Shown here: positions 55,959 through 64,000 of the stretch, one piece after another
Numbering within the stretch: the stretch's first letter is position 1
Layout: each line of letters starts with the position of its first letter
NCBI RefSeq assembly: GCF_038007305.1
Contig: NZ_JBBOWV010000001.1
Location: 3,648,501-3,712,500 of the forward strand
Source of the DNA: Solibacillus sp. FSL W7-1436
GTDB taxonomy: Bacteria > Bacillota > Bacilli > Bacillales_A > Planococcaceae
Direction: 5' to 3'
Length of the DNA: 64,000 bases
The notes under the pieces: generated by a model
Seen by the model: only the letters and a program-made list of their open reading frames with translations
Databases searched by the model: none
What the model was told of the DNA's origin: nothing
Translations under genes and position numbers: made by a program

Positions 55959-56663
55959 ATGTCCAAAATTTTAATCGTGGAAGATGAACAGCAGATTGCA
56001 CGTGTACTACAGCTGGAGCTGGGATTTGAAGGCTATGAAACAGCTATTGCCCATACCGGCACGGATGGATTGCTGAAATTTCATGAAGAAGAATATGATT
56101 TAGTGTTGCTTGATGTCATGCTGCCGGAGCTGAACGGTTTGGAAGTACTGAAACGAATTCGCAAACATAACGAATCTGTTCCGGTCCTTTTACTGACCGC
56201 TAAAAGCAATATAGAAGATAAAGTGACAGGGCTTGATTATGGGGCAAATGACTATATAACAAAACCGTTCGAATTCGATGAACTGCTTGCACGCATTCGT
56301 GTGGCATTGCGATTTTCACACAAAGCTATCCCAGAGCCAACATCTTCGACAGTCCATACATTTCAGGATTTATCGTTAAATGAGCAGACACGTGAAGTTA
56401 CAAGACAAGCACAGCAAATCGATTTGACTCCCCGTGAGTTTGACTTGCTGCTGCATTTTATGAAGCATGCGAAACTTGTACAGTCACGTGAGCAGCTGCT
56501 GAATGCGGTTTGGGGATTTGACTATTATGGGGATACAAATGTCGTTGACGTATATGTTCGTTATTTGCGTCAAAAACTGGAGGTAAATCTGAATTTACCA
56601 TCACTGCTGCATACAGTTCGCGGTGTCGGCTATGTCTTAAAGGAAGCGACAAATGAAACTTAA
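55959..56663 (+). CDS. OmpR-family response regulator
   Basis: A 234-residue two-component regulator. Receiver domain: acidic pair in ILIVEDEQQ, phosphoacceptor Asp in DLVLLDVMLPELNG, Thr in LLLTAKSN, Lys in YITKPFEFDELLARI. The C-terminal winged helix has DLTPREFDLLLHFMKHA and VVDVYVRYLRQKLE with the usual RTVRGVGYVL end (HTVRGVGYVL). The ATG at 55959 is preceded by GTAGGTG; an in-frame GTG lies at 55950. Overlaps the kinase gene by eleven bases. Confidence 0.95.
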   Translation: MSKILIVEDEQQIARVLQLELGFEGYETAIAHTGTDGLLKFHEEEYDLVLLDVMLPELNGLEVLKRIRKHNESVPVLLLTAKSNIEDKVTGLDYGANDYITKPFEFDELLARIRVALRFSHKAIPEPTSSTVHTFQDLSLNEQTREVTRQAQQIDLTPREFDLLLHFMKHAKLVQSREQLLNAVWGFDYYGDTNVVDVYVRYLRQKLEVNLNLPSLLHTVRGVGYVLKEATNET

Positions 56664-58005
56664 TACGAAAGTAAATCTGTTTTCGATGTTATTGACTTCG
56701 GTTATATTAATCGGCAGTTTTACAGGTATTTATTATTTATATAAAGAGTTTGCCTTTTCAACGGAGGCTGAACAATTGCAGGCACGGGCAAATGAGCTGA
56801 CGACTGCCATCAGCGCACTGGATACAACAGATGGCATCGATTCGATTTACGGAGCTTATCTTCCGACTGACGGTGCGATCATCGTTTATGACAGCGCAGG
56901 CAATCAAATAAAAAGGCTTCAAAAAACATCCGGGCAAATTGATTATGAACTTGATCCGTCACAGCATTATACGGAAAAAACTATTCGTGATATCCCCCAT
57001 ATTGCGCTTGCGACACCACTTATTTTGCCGGATGATGAGATTGCTTCTGCAAAGCTGATCCAGCCATTGCCGACAATTACCGAAAATATGAACCGGCTGC
57101 TGATAATATTAGTTTTGATGACACTTGTTGCACTCATTCCGATTTATTTGGCGAGCCAGCTGTTTGTTCAGCTGATCGTAAAACCAGTTCAGCAGCTGAC
57201 AACAACGATGGAAAAAAATATTCAGCAGTCAAGCTATGAGCAAATTCCGGTCCGCAAGCAGTCAAACGATGAAATTGCACAAATGGCCACAACATACAAT
57301 CATCTGATGGCACAGCTGGAAGATGCCCATGACAAACAGCAGCAATTTGTCGGCAATGCTTCACATGAACTGAAAACACCGTTAACGGTCATTGAAAGTT
57401 ATACAAAACTGTTAAAACGCCGTGGCACACAAGACGCAAAAATTACGGAAGAAGCGTTGGAAGCGATTTTAAAGGAAACTACCAATATGAAGGCCATGAT
57501 TGAACAAATGCTAGCATTGGCAAAAACAAATGAAATGACGAAAATCAATATGACGACATTTGCATTACAGCCTTTTATCGAGCAGATTGTACAAAGCATA
57601 AAAGCCGCGTATCATCGTGATATTCTCGTTAATATTCCCGATGTGGAAATTACAACGGATGAAGCAAAATTAAAACAACTGCTTTTTATCTTTATCGATA
57701 ATGCACGAAAATACAGTGACGATGTTATTAAAATCCACGCCTCTGTGAAAAATGATCTGCATATTTCCATCCAGGATTTTGGTGTCGGCATACCTGAAGA
57801 AGATCTCCCGAATTTGTTCCACCGTTTTTACCGGGTTGATAAAGACCGGAACAGGAAAACCGGCGGAACCGGCATCGGCCTATCGATTGCAAAGGAACTC
57901 GCCGACCGTTTAAATGCCGAAGTTTCCATCGACAGCGAACTAGGGAAAGGAACGACGATTTTACTCATTGTTCCACTTTCAGGAGGTGCACAGCATGAAA
58001 GCTAA
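56653..58005 (+). CDS. Sensor histidine kinase
   Basis: A 450-residue membrane kinase: span 1 at about residues 9-30, an extracytoplasmic domain to about 145, span 2 at 147-170, HAMP linker (VQQLTTTMEKNIQQSSYEQI), H-box VGNASHELKTPLTVIESY with the phosphorylatable His, N-box FIFIDNARKYSDD, and G-boxes DFGVGIPEEDLPN and GGTGIGLSIAKEL. Signal unknown; the modest sensor domain sees the outside of the cell. It starts within the regulator gene and its end overlaps the first PepSY gene. Confidence 0.95.
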   Translation: MKLNTKVNLFSMLLTSVILIGSFTGIYYLYKEFAFSTEAEQLQARANELTTAISALDTTDGIDSIYGAYLPTDGAIIVYDSAGNQIKRLQKTSGQIDYELDPSQHYTEKTIRDIPHIALATPLILPDDEIASAKLIQPLPTITENMNRLLIILVLMTLVALIPIYLASQLFVQLIVKPVQQLTTTMEKNIQQSSYEQIPVRKQSNDEIAQMATTYNHLMAQLEDAHDKQQQFVGNASHELKTPLTVIESYTKLLKRRGTQDAKITEEALEAILKETTNMKAMIEQMLALAKTNEMTKINMTTFALQPFIEQIVQSIKAAYHRDILVNIPDVEITTDEAKLKQLLFIFIDNARKYSDDVIKIHASVKNDLHISIQDFGVGIPEEDLPNLFHRFYRVDKDRNRKTGGTGIGLSIAKELADRLNAEVSIDSELGKGTTILLIVPLSGGAQHES

Positions 58006-58543
58006 ATGGATTATACTATGCATCGCCGTCATCCTCATCGGATTTTTCATTACACTGACAGTCAAGCAATTATCAACACCGCATGAACTGAACACGAATG
58101 AACTGGAATTGAATATTAAAGATATATATAATGCGGATGTCCAAACATTGGTCAAAGAAAAAGACTATTTTGTCGCTTCTTTCAATAAAGACGGTTCGAT
58201 TTTCGAAGTGAATGTAAATGCTGTAACAGGTCAATTTTCCGATTTGAAACTTATTCATAAAAATGAAAATAAACAATCCGAGGAGCAAACGAATCCGGAA
58301 ACAACAAAAGAAAATCAAACCACAGCAAATAAGCCGGCTGAAAATACTTCAAAGCCATTGCTTTCAAAAGAGCAAGCAGTAGACATTGCGTTAAAGGAAG
58401 TGCCCGGTGAAGTCGATTCTGTAGAGTTTATAAAAAATGCAGAAGGCGGCATCTATTTTGTGGAGATTGAACAAGAAGATGATGTAACTGTTCAAGTACA
58501 TGCCATTACCGGCGAGATTATCGTGATTAAATATGATGATTAA
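57995..58543 (+). CDS. PepSY domain membrane-anchored protein
   Basis: A 182-residue protein with an N-terminal anchor (residues 5-24) and two PepSY-like regions: residues 35-85 (NELELNIKDIYNADVQTLVK, FEVNVNAVTGQFSDLKLI) and 115-180 (KEQAVDIALKEVPGEVDSVE, VQVHAITGEIIVIKYDD), separated by a Thr/Asn/Glu linker. AGGAGGTG lies seven bases before the ATG, inside the kinase gene, so it is coupled to the two-component system. PepSY proteins often modulate proteases or sensor kinases; such a role is inferred. Confidence 0.88.
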   Translation: MKAKWIILCIAVILIGFFITLTVKQLSTPHELNTNELELNIKDIYNADVQTLVKEKDYFVASFNKDGSIFEVNVNAVTGQFSDLKLIHKNENKQSEEQTNPETTKENQTTANKPAENTSKPLLSKEQAVDIALKEVPGEVDSVEFIKNAEGGIYFVEIEQEDDVTVQVHAITGEIIVIKYDD

Positions 58544-58601
58544 TTTTCTCATCAATTTCTAATAATTCTCTCAGACCGTTTTCATATTCGCTCGTTATAC
58601 T
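58544..58601 (+). promoter_or_regulatory. Tandem 11-bp repeats and promoter before the second PepSY gene
   Basis: TTCTCA (58546-58551), TTCTAA (58557-58562) and CTCTCA (58568-58573) repeat with an exact 11-base step. Downstream, a good -10 TATACT (58596-58601) lacks a -35 at the normal distance. Helical-phase direct repeats overlapping a missing -35 are typical of OmpR-family activator sites, so the neighbouring regulator is the likely ligand. Confidence 0.5.
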
Positions 58602-58633
58602 GACATTACAAACAAGAAAAGGAGCGAGTGAAT

Positions 58634-59209
58634 ATGAATAAAAAATTTTTGGCAATCCCGGCATTACTAGTAGCAATTGGTGGAGGTGCAGTTTTCGCAC
58701 AATCGGATCTGTTTGCGCAAGCCGAAAACAATCCAAGCATTTCAGCTGGTGAAGCAAAGAAAATCGCGTTAAAACAATTGGACGGTGAAATTATCGGTTT
58801 TGAATATGATGGAGATGACCGCACACCACATTATGAAATCGATATCGTGAAAGACAATGAAAAAATCGAAGTTGAAGTGAATGCAGGTACAGGTAAAGCG
58901 GTTGTAACAGAACGTGAAAGCATTCATAACGTTAAAACGGAAAATACAGTAAAAACTGAGGATACAGTAAAAGCAACAGATTCAGCGAACAATTCTTCAA
59001 TCATTACTGAAAAACAGGCAATTGAAATTGCTCAGGCAAAAGCAAAGGGAACATTAACGGACCTTGAATTGGATGAAGATGATAACCGTCTGATCTATGA
59101 AATCGAAATCCGCAACGGTAAAATGGAATACGATTTTGAAATCGATGCTAAAACAGGCGACATTATTAAGTACGAAGAAGATCTGGACGATGACCGTTTT
59201 GATGACTAA
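58634..59209 (+). CDS. Secreted PepSY domain protein
   Basis: A 191-residue exported protein with signal MNKKFLAIPALLVAIGGGAV and likely cleavage after Ala-Phe-Ala. Two PepSY units follow: residues 38-90 (ISAGEAKKIALKQLDGEIIG, EVEVNAGTGKAVVT) and 120-185 (ITEKQAIEIAQAKAKGTLTD, DFEIDAKTGDIIKYEEDLDD), with a low-complexity Thr/Val linker. GGAG lies nine bases before the ATG at 58634; a GTG at 58628 is too close to it. It is probably a target of the adjacent two-component system. Confidence 0.9.
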   Translation: MNKKFLAIPALLVAIGGGAVFAQSDLFAQAENNPSISAGEAKKIALKQLDGEIIGFEYDGDDRTPHYEIDIVKDNEKIEVEVNAGTGKAVVTERESIHNVKTENTVKTEDTVKATDSANNSSIITEKQAIEIAQAKAKGTLTDLELDEDDNRLIYEIEIRNGKMEYDFEIDAKTGDIIKYEEDLDDDRFDD

Positions 59210-59229
59210 TTGAATGACATATAATAACT

Positions 59230-59266
59230 AAAAGGAGCGCAGATTTATTTTCTGCGCTCCTTTTTT
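59230..59266 (+). terminator. Terminator after the PepSY gene
   Basis: AAAGGAGCGCAGA pairs with TCTGCGCTCCTTT around ATTTATTT, followed by six T residues; placed between convergent genes and possibly bidirectional. Confidence 0.9.
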
Positions 59267-60005
59267 ATATGGTTCTTCTCGCTTTCACAATTAAAAAGGA
59301 AGGGCGATGCTGTTCTTTTTGCAGGCTTGGGAGTAATTCCATTGCTTCTTCTGTCGGCATTGGCTCCACTATTTTTTCGATTTGCAGGCCGTTCATGATT
59401 AAGGTATTTAGAATTGTTTCCATTGTGCGATGGTACATCACCACATTATCCACGAGCCAATTTTGAGTTCGTTGCCCTTCACTCCGGTAATGGGCAACCG
59501 CAAAATGAGCGATTGTGTGCTTCTCGTCCAAAATCCATTGCTCCTCACCTTTATTTGCGGTTGATATTGGATGCTCAATAGAGAATAGAAATACCCCTCC
59601 CGGACATAATGCATGACTTACTTTTTCGATGACCCCTTCAAAATCCGCCACATAATGCAGTGCCAATGCACTCGTTATGAGTTGATAATGCGAACTCTTT
59701 AAGAGAATGTCTTCAATTGAAATTTGTTGAAAATGGAGTCGGTCACTTTTATAGCGCTCTTTTGCTGCAGTAATCATATTGACTGAAATATCGATGGCAT
59801 CGACATGCTGTGCCCCTTTTAAAACACAGTCATTTGCAAACTCCCCTTTTCCGCAGCCTAAATCTAATAATACTTTCCCTTTAACATCCGGCATTAATGC
59901 TAAGAAATTGGGTCTCTCGAGTAAATTGTTATAATTGAACTTCCGGTTGCGAATTTCTTCATATCCTTTAAAAAATAAGGCATTATCATAAATATTCTGC
60001 TTCAT
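59265..60005 (-). CDS. Class I SAM-dependent methyltransferase
   Basis: A 246-residue cytoplasmic methyltransferase. The SAM loop is KVLLDLGCGKGEFANDCV, the acidic motif HVDAIDIS, and the post-II region LITSALALHYVADFEGVIEK; FLFSIEHPIST follows. The substrate is not identifiable: related Bacillales proteins are annotated only as SAM methyltransferases. Single gene, divergent from the next gene. AGGAG lies before the ATG. Confidence 0.88.
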   Translation of the reverse strand: MKQNIYDNALFFKGYEEIRNRKFNYNNLLERPNFLALMPDVKGKVLLDLGCGKGEFANDCVLKGAQHVDAIDISVNMITAAKERYKSDRLHFQQISIEDILLKSSHYQLITSALALHYVADFEGVIEKVSHALCPGGVFLFSIEHPISTANKGEEQWILDEKHTIAHFAVAHYRSEGQRTQNWLVDNVVMYHRTMETILNTLIMNGLQIEKIVEPMPTEEAMELLPSLQKEQHRPSFLIVKARRTI

Positions 60006-60149
60006 TTTTCTCCTCGTTTCACCATAACGTTATGACTTTTTTGCGCAACTTCATTATCACATGGAGGGAAATTTTTAAATAGACTTATATTTCAAAATTT
60101 AGTAACATGTAGATAGAGGCATGTCTAGTTTTACAAATTCAATTATTTT

Positions 60150-60195
60150 ATAAAAACTATGCAAATTCCTTAGCGATTTGCATAGTTTTTGTTTT
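60150..60195 (+). terminator. Terminator-like hairpin in the leader of the next gene
   Basis: AAAAACTATGCAAAT pairs perfectly with ATTTGCATAGTTTTT, followed by GTTTTT on the plus strand. No plus-strand gene lies upstream, so it could end a short RNA or attenuate the gene at 60236. Confidence 0.7.
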
Positions 60196-60235
60196 TATGC
60201 CTTCCTAACACTTTTTTTGGAACCGGGGAAAATTT

Positions 60236-60874
60236 ATGAAAAACAATGATTCGAAAAGCATCCTACTCTTTTTACTGTTCGCTACTATCACTAATTTAGC
60301 CTATGTCGCCTCTCAACGCATAGAACATCTGGAGCTACCATTAGCGCTCGTCACATTTGCTCTATTTATTTTATTTATTGTGCTTGTTTTAAAGCTCAAC
60401 TTAAGACCAATAGTCATTACGCTGGCTACGATCTTTACTTTAATCAATATTAATTCGATCTTCTATTTGACTCTTCCTGATTTTTATATGATTGGCTTTA
60501 CAATTGGAATCCTGGTATTTCTTGTTTATTGCTTTAGGAAGTCCAAAGATGCCATACTGGCCGCGATAGGTTTTTGTATTATGAACTTACTGATTAATAT
60601 AGAATTTTTCATACAATGGGAATGGGTATACCTTTTTGTGTTACATAGTTTTCTATTTATCAGCGCAAGCAGATTCCGATTTACAATTACAAAAAGAATC
60701 TATTTAGGATTTTTCATTGTCACTTTCTTTTTCCTAGTTATCGGAACGTTGGTGGATCACAATTATGTGGCCGTATTTGGACTTTTACTTTATTTTTCGG
60801 TAGTCATTGCGATTTATTTCGTTATCCGAAAACAACAGAAACAACAACCTGCATTTAAAAATTCATGGAGGTGA
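60236..60874 (+). CDS. Unrecognised polytopic membrane protein
   Basis: A 212-residue protein with six to seven predicted spans (for example VTFALFILFIVLVLKLNL, GFTIGILVFLVYCFR and VTFFFLVIGTLV). It begins polar (MKNNDSKS) and ends in a basic tail (RKQQKQQPAFKNSWR), so the C-terminus is probably cytoplasmic. I do not recognise a family. GGGGAAAA precedes the ATG. It lies nine bases before the next gene, so the two form an operon behind the hairpin at 60150. Confidence 0.72.
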   Translation: MKNNDSKSILLFLLFATITNLAYVASQRIEHLELPLALVTFALFILFIVLVLKLNLRPIVITLATIFTLININSIFYLTLPDFYMIGFTIGILVFLVYCFRKSKDAILAAIGFCIMNLLINIEFFIQWEWVYLFVLHSFLFISASRFRFTITKRIYLGFFIVTFFFLVIGTLVDHNYVAVFGLLLYFSVVIAIYFVIRKQQKQQPAFKNSWR

Positions 60875-60883
60875 AACATCCAG

Positions 60884-61333
60884 ATGAAAAATGTAAACCG
60901 GTTATTTCTTATTATCGCTCTCATTATACTCGTTATTATTGGCCGCTATTTTATGGCACAAAATGAAGTAACGGTTATTCCCGACGTAACAGCTGTTACG
61001 AATGAACAGACGATCGAAACGGTTCGCGGAAGCTATTGCTGGCATTCGGCAGGTGAAGCAGAATGTGTCGATACAGCTGCCCCGCATGAAATTATAAATG
61101 CGCAAAATACTACTTATGTAAAAGTACAGCCAGGCGAAGTAATGGAATTCCAGTACAGTCAAAATGTAACGAGTGTCTCCATTCAACAATGGGTTGAAGA
61201 TTATGATTATAAAGAAATTGCCACATCGGCTCGCTTTACTGCCCCAACGGAAAAAGGGAAGTATATCATTTCCAGTATGGCGCGCTTCAGCAACGGTGAT
61301 GTGACAGACAGTATTGCGATAGAAGTAGAATAG
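60884..61333 (+). CDS. Unrecognised membrane-anchored extracytoplasmic protein
   Basis: A 149-residue protein with an N-terminal anchor (about residues 6-24) and an exported domain. Two Cys in GSYCWHSAGEAECVDTAAPH could form a disulfide outside the cell; the rest is beta-rich (YVKVQPGEVMEFQYSQNVTS, SIAIEVE). I recognise no named family. GGAGGTG lies ten bases before the ATG, within the end of the operon partner. A strong terminator follows. Confidence 0.72.
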   Translation: MKNVNRLFLIIALIILVIIGRYFMAQNEVTVIPDVTAVTNEQTIETVRGSYCWHSAGEAECVDTAAPHEIINAQNTTYVKVQPGEVMEFQYSQNVTSVSIQQWVEDYDYKEIATSARFTAPTEKGKYIISSMARFSNGDVTDSIAIEVE

Positions 61334-61342
61334 CGAAAAAAA

Positions 61343-61377
61343 GAAGTGTCCGTTAAATTTGGACACTTCCTTTTTTA
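61343..61377 (+). terminator. Terminator after the exported-protein gene
   Basis: GAAGTGTCC pairs with GGACACTTC around GTTAAATTT, followed by six T residues; it lies between convergent genes. Confidence 0.9.
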
Positions 61378-61391
61378 TTTATGGTTTCCCG

Positions 61392-62873
61392 TTATTGACG
61401 TTTCGTTATTTCCGACAGTTCGCTTTGTAATTGCTGAAGTTCATTACTCGCATCGGCAATCGATTTCATCATGACATGCTCTTCATGTATCGAGCTCGCA
61501 ATTTCTTCGGTCATAGCCGCATTTTCTTCAGAACTTGCGGACAGATTTTCAATTTGATTCATTACTTCTTCAACAAGTTTATTCGTTTCTGTAATGGTCG
61601 ACATGTTTTGGTGAAGCTTCCCTTGAATGCCATGGAACGATTGCTTGATTCCATCAAATGAACCGGTAATTTCATTCAATGTGCCAACACTTGAATGGAC
61701 TGCTTCTTTTCCTTCATATGCTTTTGACTGGGCAGTTGTTGCACGTTCAAGCAGCTGCTGTGTAACACCGGTAATATTCGCTGCAATATTCGCACTCTCT
61801 TCCGCCAGTTTTTTTACTTCTTCTGCAACAACGGCAAACCCTTTTCCATGCTCCCCTGCTCTTGCTGCTTCAATGGAAGCATTTAATGACAGCAGATTCG
61901 TCTGATCCGCAATGGCTTTAATCCCATTTAACAGGTTATTTACATTGGCAAGGCTCTCCTGCATATTGTCAATCGTCGTTGTCGTTAAATCGATCGAGTC
62001 ACTTAATGTAGCCATATCAGCTGTCACATCATGTACCTGCTTCCAGCTCTGTTCAATTGCTGCCTGTACTTCATCGGAATCCTTTACAGTCGATTCAGAG
62101 GACTCCTTCGTTTTCACCATATTATCATGTGATAAAATCATCTGTTCATTAATATGCTGAATCATCTCCGCTTCATTATGAATAGCTGCTGCCATTTGAT
62201 TCGAGGACTGTAAAATCGTCTCGCTCGCACTATTCAATGTACCCACATTTTCATTTACATGTGTAATACTATGCGCAAGCTGGCTTGACCCTTCCTCAAT
62301 TTTATTTAAAATCGATGATAGATTTTCAAGCAGTTCTTTCGCTTCCCGTTCTTTTTCCTGGGCATCGTTTATTAATTTTTTGCCCCACTGTGTTAAACGG
62401 TACAGCATATAGTTACAGCCGGTCATACTTACAAAAATCGTAATAAATACCGGAAGATTAGCATTTACCCCCAGTAAATTTTCCGGCACCGTTATGTATA
62501 ATACGATATAAAAAATGCTGGTAAAGAGTAAAAATGTTTTGATCAGCCGTTCATTAAAATACATGGCACACATAATAAATGTTACGAGCAGCATGTAATG
62601 TTTATTGATGGAATATCCATCAAGGTAAAATAATAAAAATACGACAAATGCCGGAATCAATACAAAAATCAATCCTTTTGCGTAGTTTGATATTTTCAGG
62701 AAATAATTGGCCGTCGATAATAAGATGACACCGCCACCTGCAATTACATAAGGGATTGAATTACTAAAACCATTTGCAATAACAAGCGGTGAAACAATTA
62801 AAACTGCCAATACTATTGTAATAATCAGATTTAGTTGGTGAATCCAATTAAGTTTTCCGTTGTGTTTCTTCAA
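61392..62873 (-). CDS. Methyl-accepting chemotaxis protein without periplasmic sensor domain
   Basis: A 493-residue receptor. Residues 15-175 hold about six membrane spans with hardly any loop outside, then a coiled-coil signalling domain with the highly conserved hairpin tip [20 protein letters not shown] and [18 protein letters not shown]. No clear HAMP domain separates the two. Candidate methylation pairs flank the hairpin (for example [25 protein letters not shown]). It may sense a membrane or intracellular state. Single gene; its promoter lies in the 110 bases before 62873. Confidence 0.92.
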   Translation of the reverse strand: MKKHNGKLNWIHQLNLIITIVLAVLIVSPLVIANGFSNSIPYVIAGGGVILLSTANYFLKISNYAKGLIFVLIPAFVVFLLFYLDGYSINKHYMLLVTFIMCAMYFNERLIKTFLLFTSIFYIVLYITVPENLLGVNANLPVFITIFVSMTGCNYMLYRLTQWGKKLINDAQEKEREAKELLENLSSILNKIEEGSSQLAHSITHVNENVGTLNSASETILQSSNQMAAAIHNEAEMIQHINEQMILSHDNMVKTKESSESTVKDSDEVQAAIEQSWKQVHDVTADMATLSDSIDLTTTTIDNMQESLANVNNLLNGIKAIADQTNLLSLNASIEAARAGEHGKGFAVVAEEVKKLAEESANIAANITGVTQQLLERATTAQSKAYEGKEAVHSSVGTLNEITGSFDGIKQSFHGIQGKLHQNMSTITETNKLVEEVMNQIENLSASSEENAAMTEEIASSIHEEHVMMKSIADASNELQQLQSELSEITKRQ

Positions 62874-62986
62874 GCTGTTTTCCTCCTAGGAATTTTAGAT
62901 TATTCTTGTAATAGTTTATAGGTATATATTACAACCCTTAATTATACAATACAATGGACTTTTGTAGTGCTAATAAAAAATTAAAA

Positions 62987-63020
62987 AAGAAGCTCACGAA
63001 TATTTAATCGTGAGCTTCTC
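62987..63020 (-). terminator. Terminator after the cyclase gene
   Basis: AGAAGCTCACGA pairs perfectly with TCGTGAGCTTCT on the minus strand, followed by TTTTTTAA. Confidence 0.9.
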
Positions 63021-63032
63021 ATTATATTGTGT

Positions 63033-63653
63033 TTAATCAACTTTTTTACGAACGACCGCACGAACAGGCGCACCGTCAGCACCTGCTATTTTAAGCGGCA
63101 GTGCGATCAGTTCATAAAGACCTTGCTGAACATGCCGCAAATCGAGCCCTTCCAGTATATGAATGCCATGTTCATACAACTTGTGATGTGCCAATACTTC
63201 CTTGCTGTCCAACGGGTCAACGGAAGGATTGTCAATGCCAAGCAATATTACACCGCGCTCCTTTAAAAATGGCGCGACATCCGGATGAATGACCGGAATG
63301 GTTTCCGGAAATGCTTCGCCAAGCTGATCCACCGTTTTAAGCAGTACTCGCTTTGCATCAAGAAAATCAATCTCCTCAAGCATTTTAGCCGAAATTACTT
63401 CGTGTCCGATACAATCCACGATCACACAGTCACCGATATACACATTGACATCCAACTGTTCGATAGTCTCAGCTTCACTGTTAAAATGAAAAGGTGCATC
63501 TGCATGTGTACCCGTGTGCAGCGAGGTCGTGATCCGCCCAATATTGACCGAACCCGTCTGTTGTTTCGTAACCCCTACTTCAAAAGAAAACGGTGTATCT
63601 CCCGGCCAGTTCGGCATCCCGTTTTTCATCGTCTGTGTAATATCAATCCACAT
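63033..63653 (-). CDS. kynB: Cyclase family protein, likely arylformamidase (KynB)
   Basis: A 206-residue metal-dependent hydrolase. The family motif is TSLHTGTHADAPFHF, whose His and Asp residues bind metals, and MWIDITQTMKNGMPNWPGDT and LLGIDNPSVDPLDSKEV are typical of bacterial KynB, which hydrolyses N-formylkynurenine in tryptophan breakdown. The related isatin hydrolase group is an alternative. It begins ten bases after a sodium-coupled transporter gene, so the two are cotranscribed; kynA and kynU are not visible in the window. Confidence 0.85.
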   Translation of the reverse strand: MWIDITQTMKNGMPNWPGDTPFSFEVGVTKQQTGSVNIGRITTSLHTGTHADAPFHFNSEAETIEQLDVNVYIGDCVIVDCIGHEVISAKMLEEIDFLDAKRVLLKTVDQLGEAFPETIPVIHPDVAPFLKERGVILLGIDNPSVDPLDSKEVLAHHKLYEHGIHILEGLDLRHVQQGLYELIALPLKIAGADGAPVRAVVRKKVD

Positions 63654-63663
63654 GGCTTCACTC

Positions 63664-64000
63664 CTAATATTGAATGACTAAATATGCTAAGACTACAACA
63701 ATGACTGTCGGTACAACGAAGGTCATTAAAAAGCGATATGTTCTGTAAAAGCCTTCACCCATTTTACTTCCTTGCAACAGTTCGCTTTTCACGAGGTTTT
63801 TATCCATAATATGCATGATGAAGATCGCGATAAGCAAGTTGCCGACCGGTAAGATGATATTCGACACTACAAAGTCGGTGAAATCAAAAATATTGCGTCC
63901 AAAAATCGAAACATCCCCTAATGAACTGTACGTTAATGTTGAAGGAATCGAAGCGATAAATACTAAGATACCAATGATGACTGTAATTTTAGCGCGGCTG
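63664..64000 (-). CDS. Sodium:neurotransmitter symporter family transporter, C-terminal part
   Basis: The last 111 residues of a transporter whose start lies outside the window. The frame reads on without a stop to the edge: AKITVIIGILVFIASIPSTL, SSLGDVSIFGRNIFDFTDF, then the span ILPVGNLLIAIFIMHIMDKN and the final span VVPTVIVVVLAYLVIQY. The SLGDVSIFG and FDFTDF stretches are typical of bacterial NSS amino-acid transporters. Tryptophan uptake is suggested by the kynB neighbour but unproven. Confidence 0.9.
   Translation of the reverse strand, partial: SRAKITVIIGILVFIASIPSTLTYSSLGDVSIFGRNIFDFTDFVVSNIILPVGNLLIAIFIMHIMDKNLVKSELLQGSKMGEGFYRTYRFLMTFVVPTVIVVVLAYLVIQY

Overview
The window looks like a chromosome segment of a low-GC, endospore-forming Gram-positive bacterium of the order Bacillales. 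The gene set (spo0A, spoIVB, spoIIIA genes, lytH, a leucine dehydrogenase/bkd cluster, the recN-ahrC-tlyA-dxs-ispA-xseBA-folD-nusB string, accBC, efp, yqhT, yqhR, yqhQ) follows the Bacillus subtilis yqi/yqh region. Several departures suggest the Planococcaceae/Caryophanaceae side (Solibacillus or Lysinibacillus-like); that placement is inference. Most genes are on the minus strand. Ribosome binding sites are strong (AAGGGGG, AAGGAGG type), and in about twenty genes they move the start codon inward from the longest open frame.

Layout. 1-8422: methylmalonyl-CoA mutase genes, then branched-chain keto-acid dehydrogenase (E2, E1beta, E1alpha, E3) and leucine dehydrogenase, read right to left. Together they turn branched-chain amino acids into acyl-CoAs and propionyl-derived carbon into succinyl-CoA. 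8.8-12.9 kb: DUF2627 protein, glycerophosphodiesterase, a FapA/DUF342 protein and two unknown genes. 12.9-14.8 kb: a group II intron, apparently class IIC, sitting directly behind the spo0A terminator. 14.9-26.6 kb: spo0A, spoIVB, recN, ahrC, tlyA, dxs, ispA, xseB, xseA, folD, nusB. 27-33 kb: a glpD-glpF-glpK operon sits between nusB and the Asp23-family gene, then a MscS channel. 33.2-35.0 kb: a complete IS200/IS605-type element with TnpA, TnpB, both hairpin ends and a readable guide-RNA region. 35-41.5 kb: cell-wall genes (VanW-like lipoprotein, LytH, polysaccharide deacetylase, a lytic transglycosylase with SH3 and SLH-like parts) and a purine permease. 41.8-46.5 kb: accC, accB and a strikingly reduced spoIIIA operon (AH, AG, AF, AE, AD, AC only). 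46.6-51.2 kb: nitronate monooxygenase-like enzyme, efp, yqhT, yqhR, yqhQ. 51.3-64 kb (accessory): a heterodimeric ABC exporter, CPBP protease, a two-component system with two PepSY proteins, a methyltransferase, two unknown membrane/exported proteins, a chemotaxis receptor, and a kynB-like cyclase with a sodium:neurotransmitter-type transporter cut by the window end.

The strongest lead is the spoIIIA locus. spoIIIAA (ATPase) and spoIIIAB are absent from their usual place, spoIIIAF is reduced to a 44-codon membrane stub in perfect translational coupling, and spoIIIAE, AG and AH are all shorter than in B. subtilis. Other leads are the IS605 guide RNA whose guide can be read from the flank, the intron behind the spo0A terminator, 11-bp tandem repeats before a PepSY gene that look like a response-regulator site, and a pair of dispersed structured repeats with nested hairpins.
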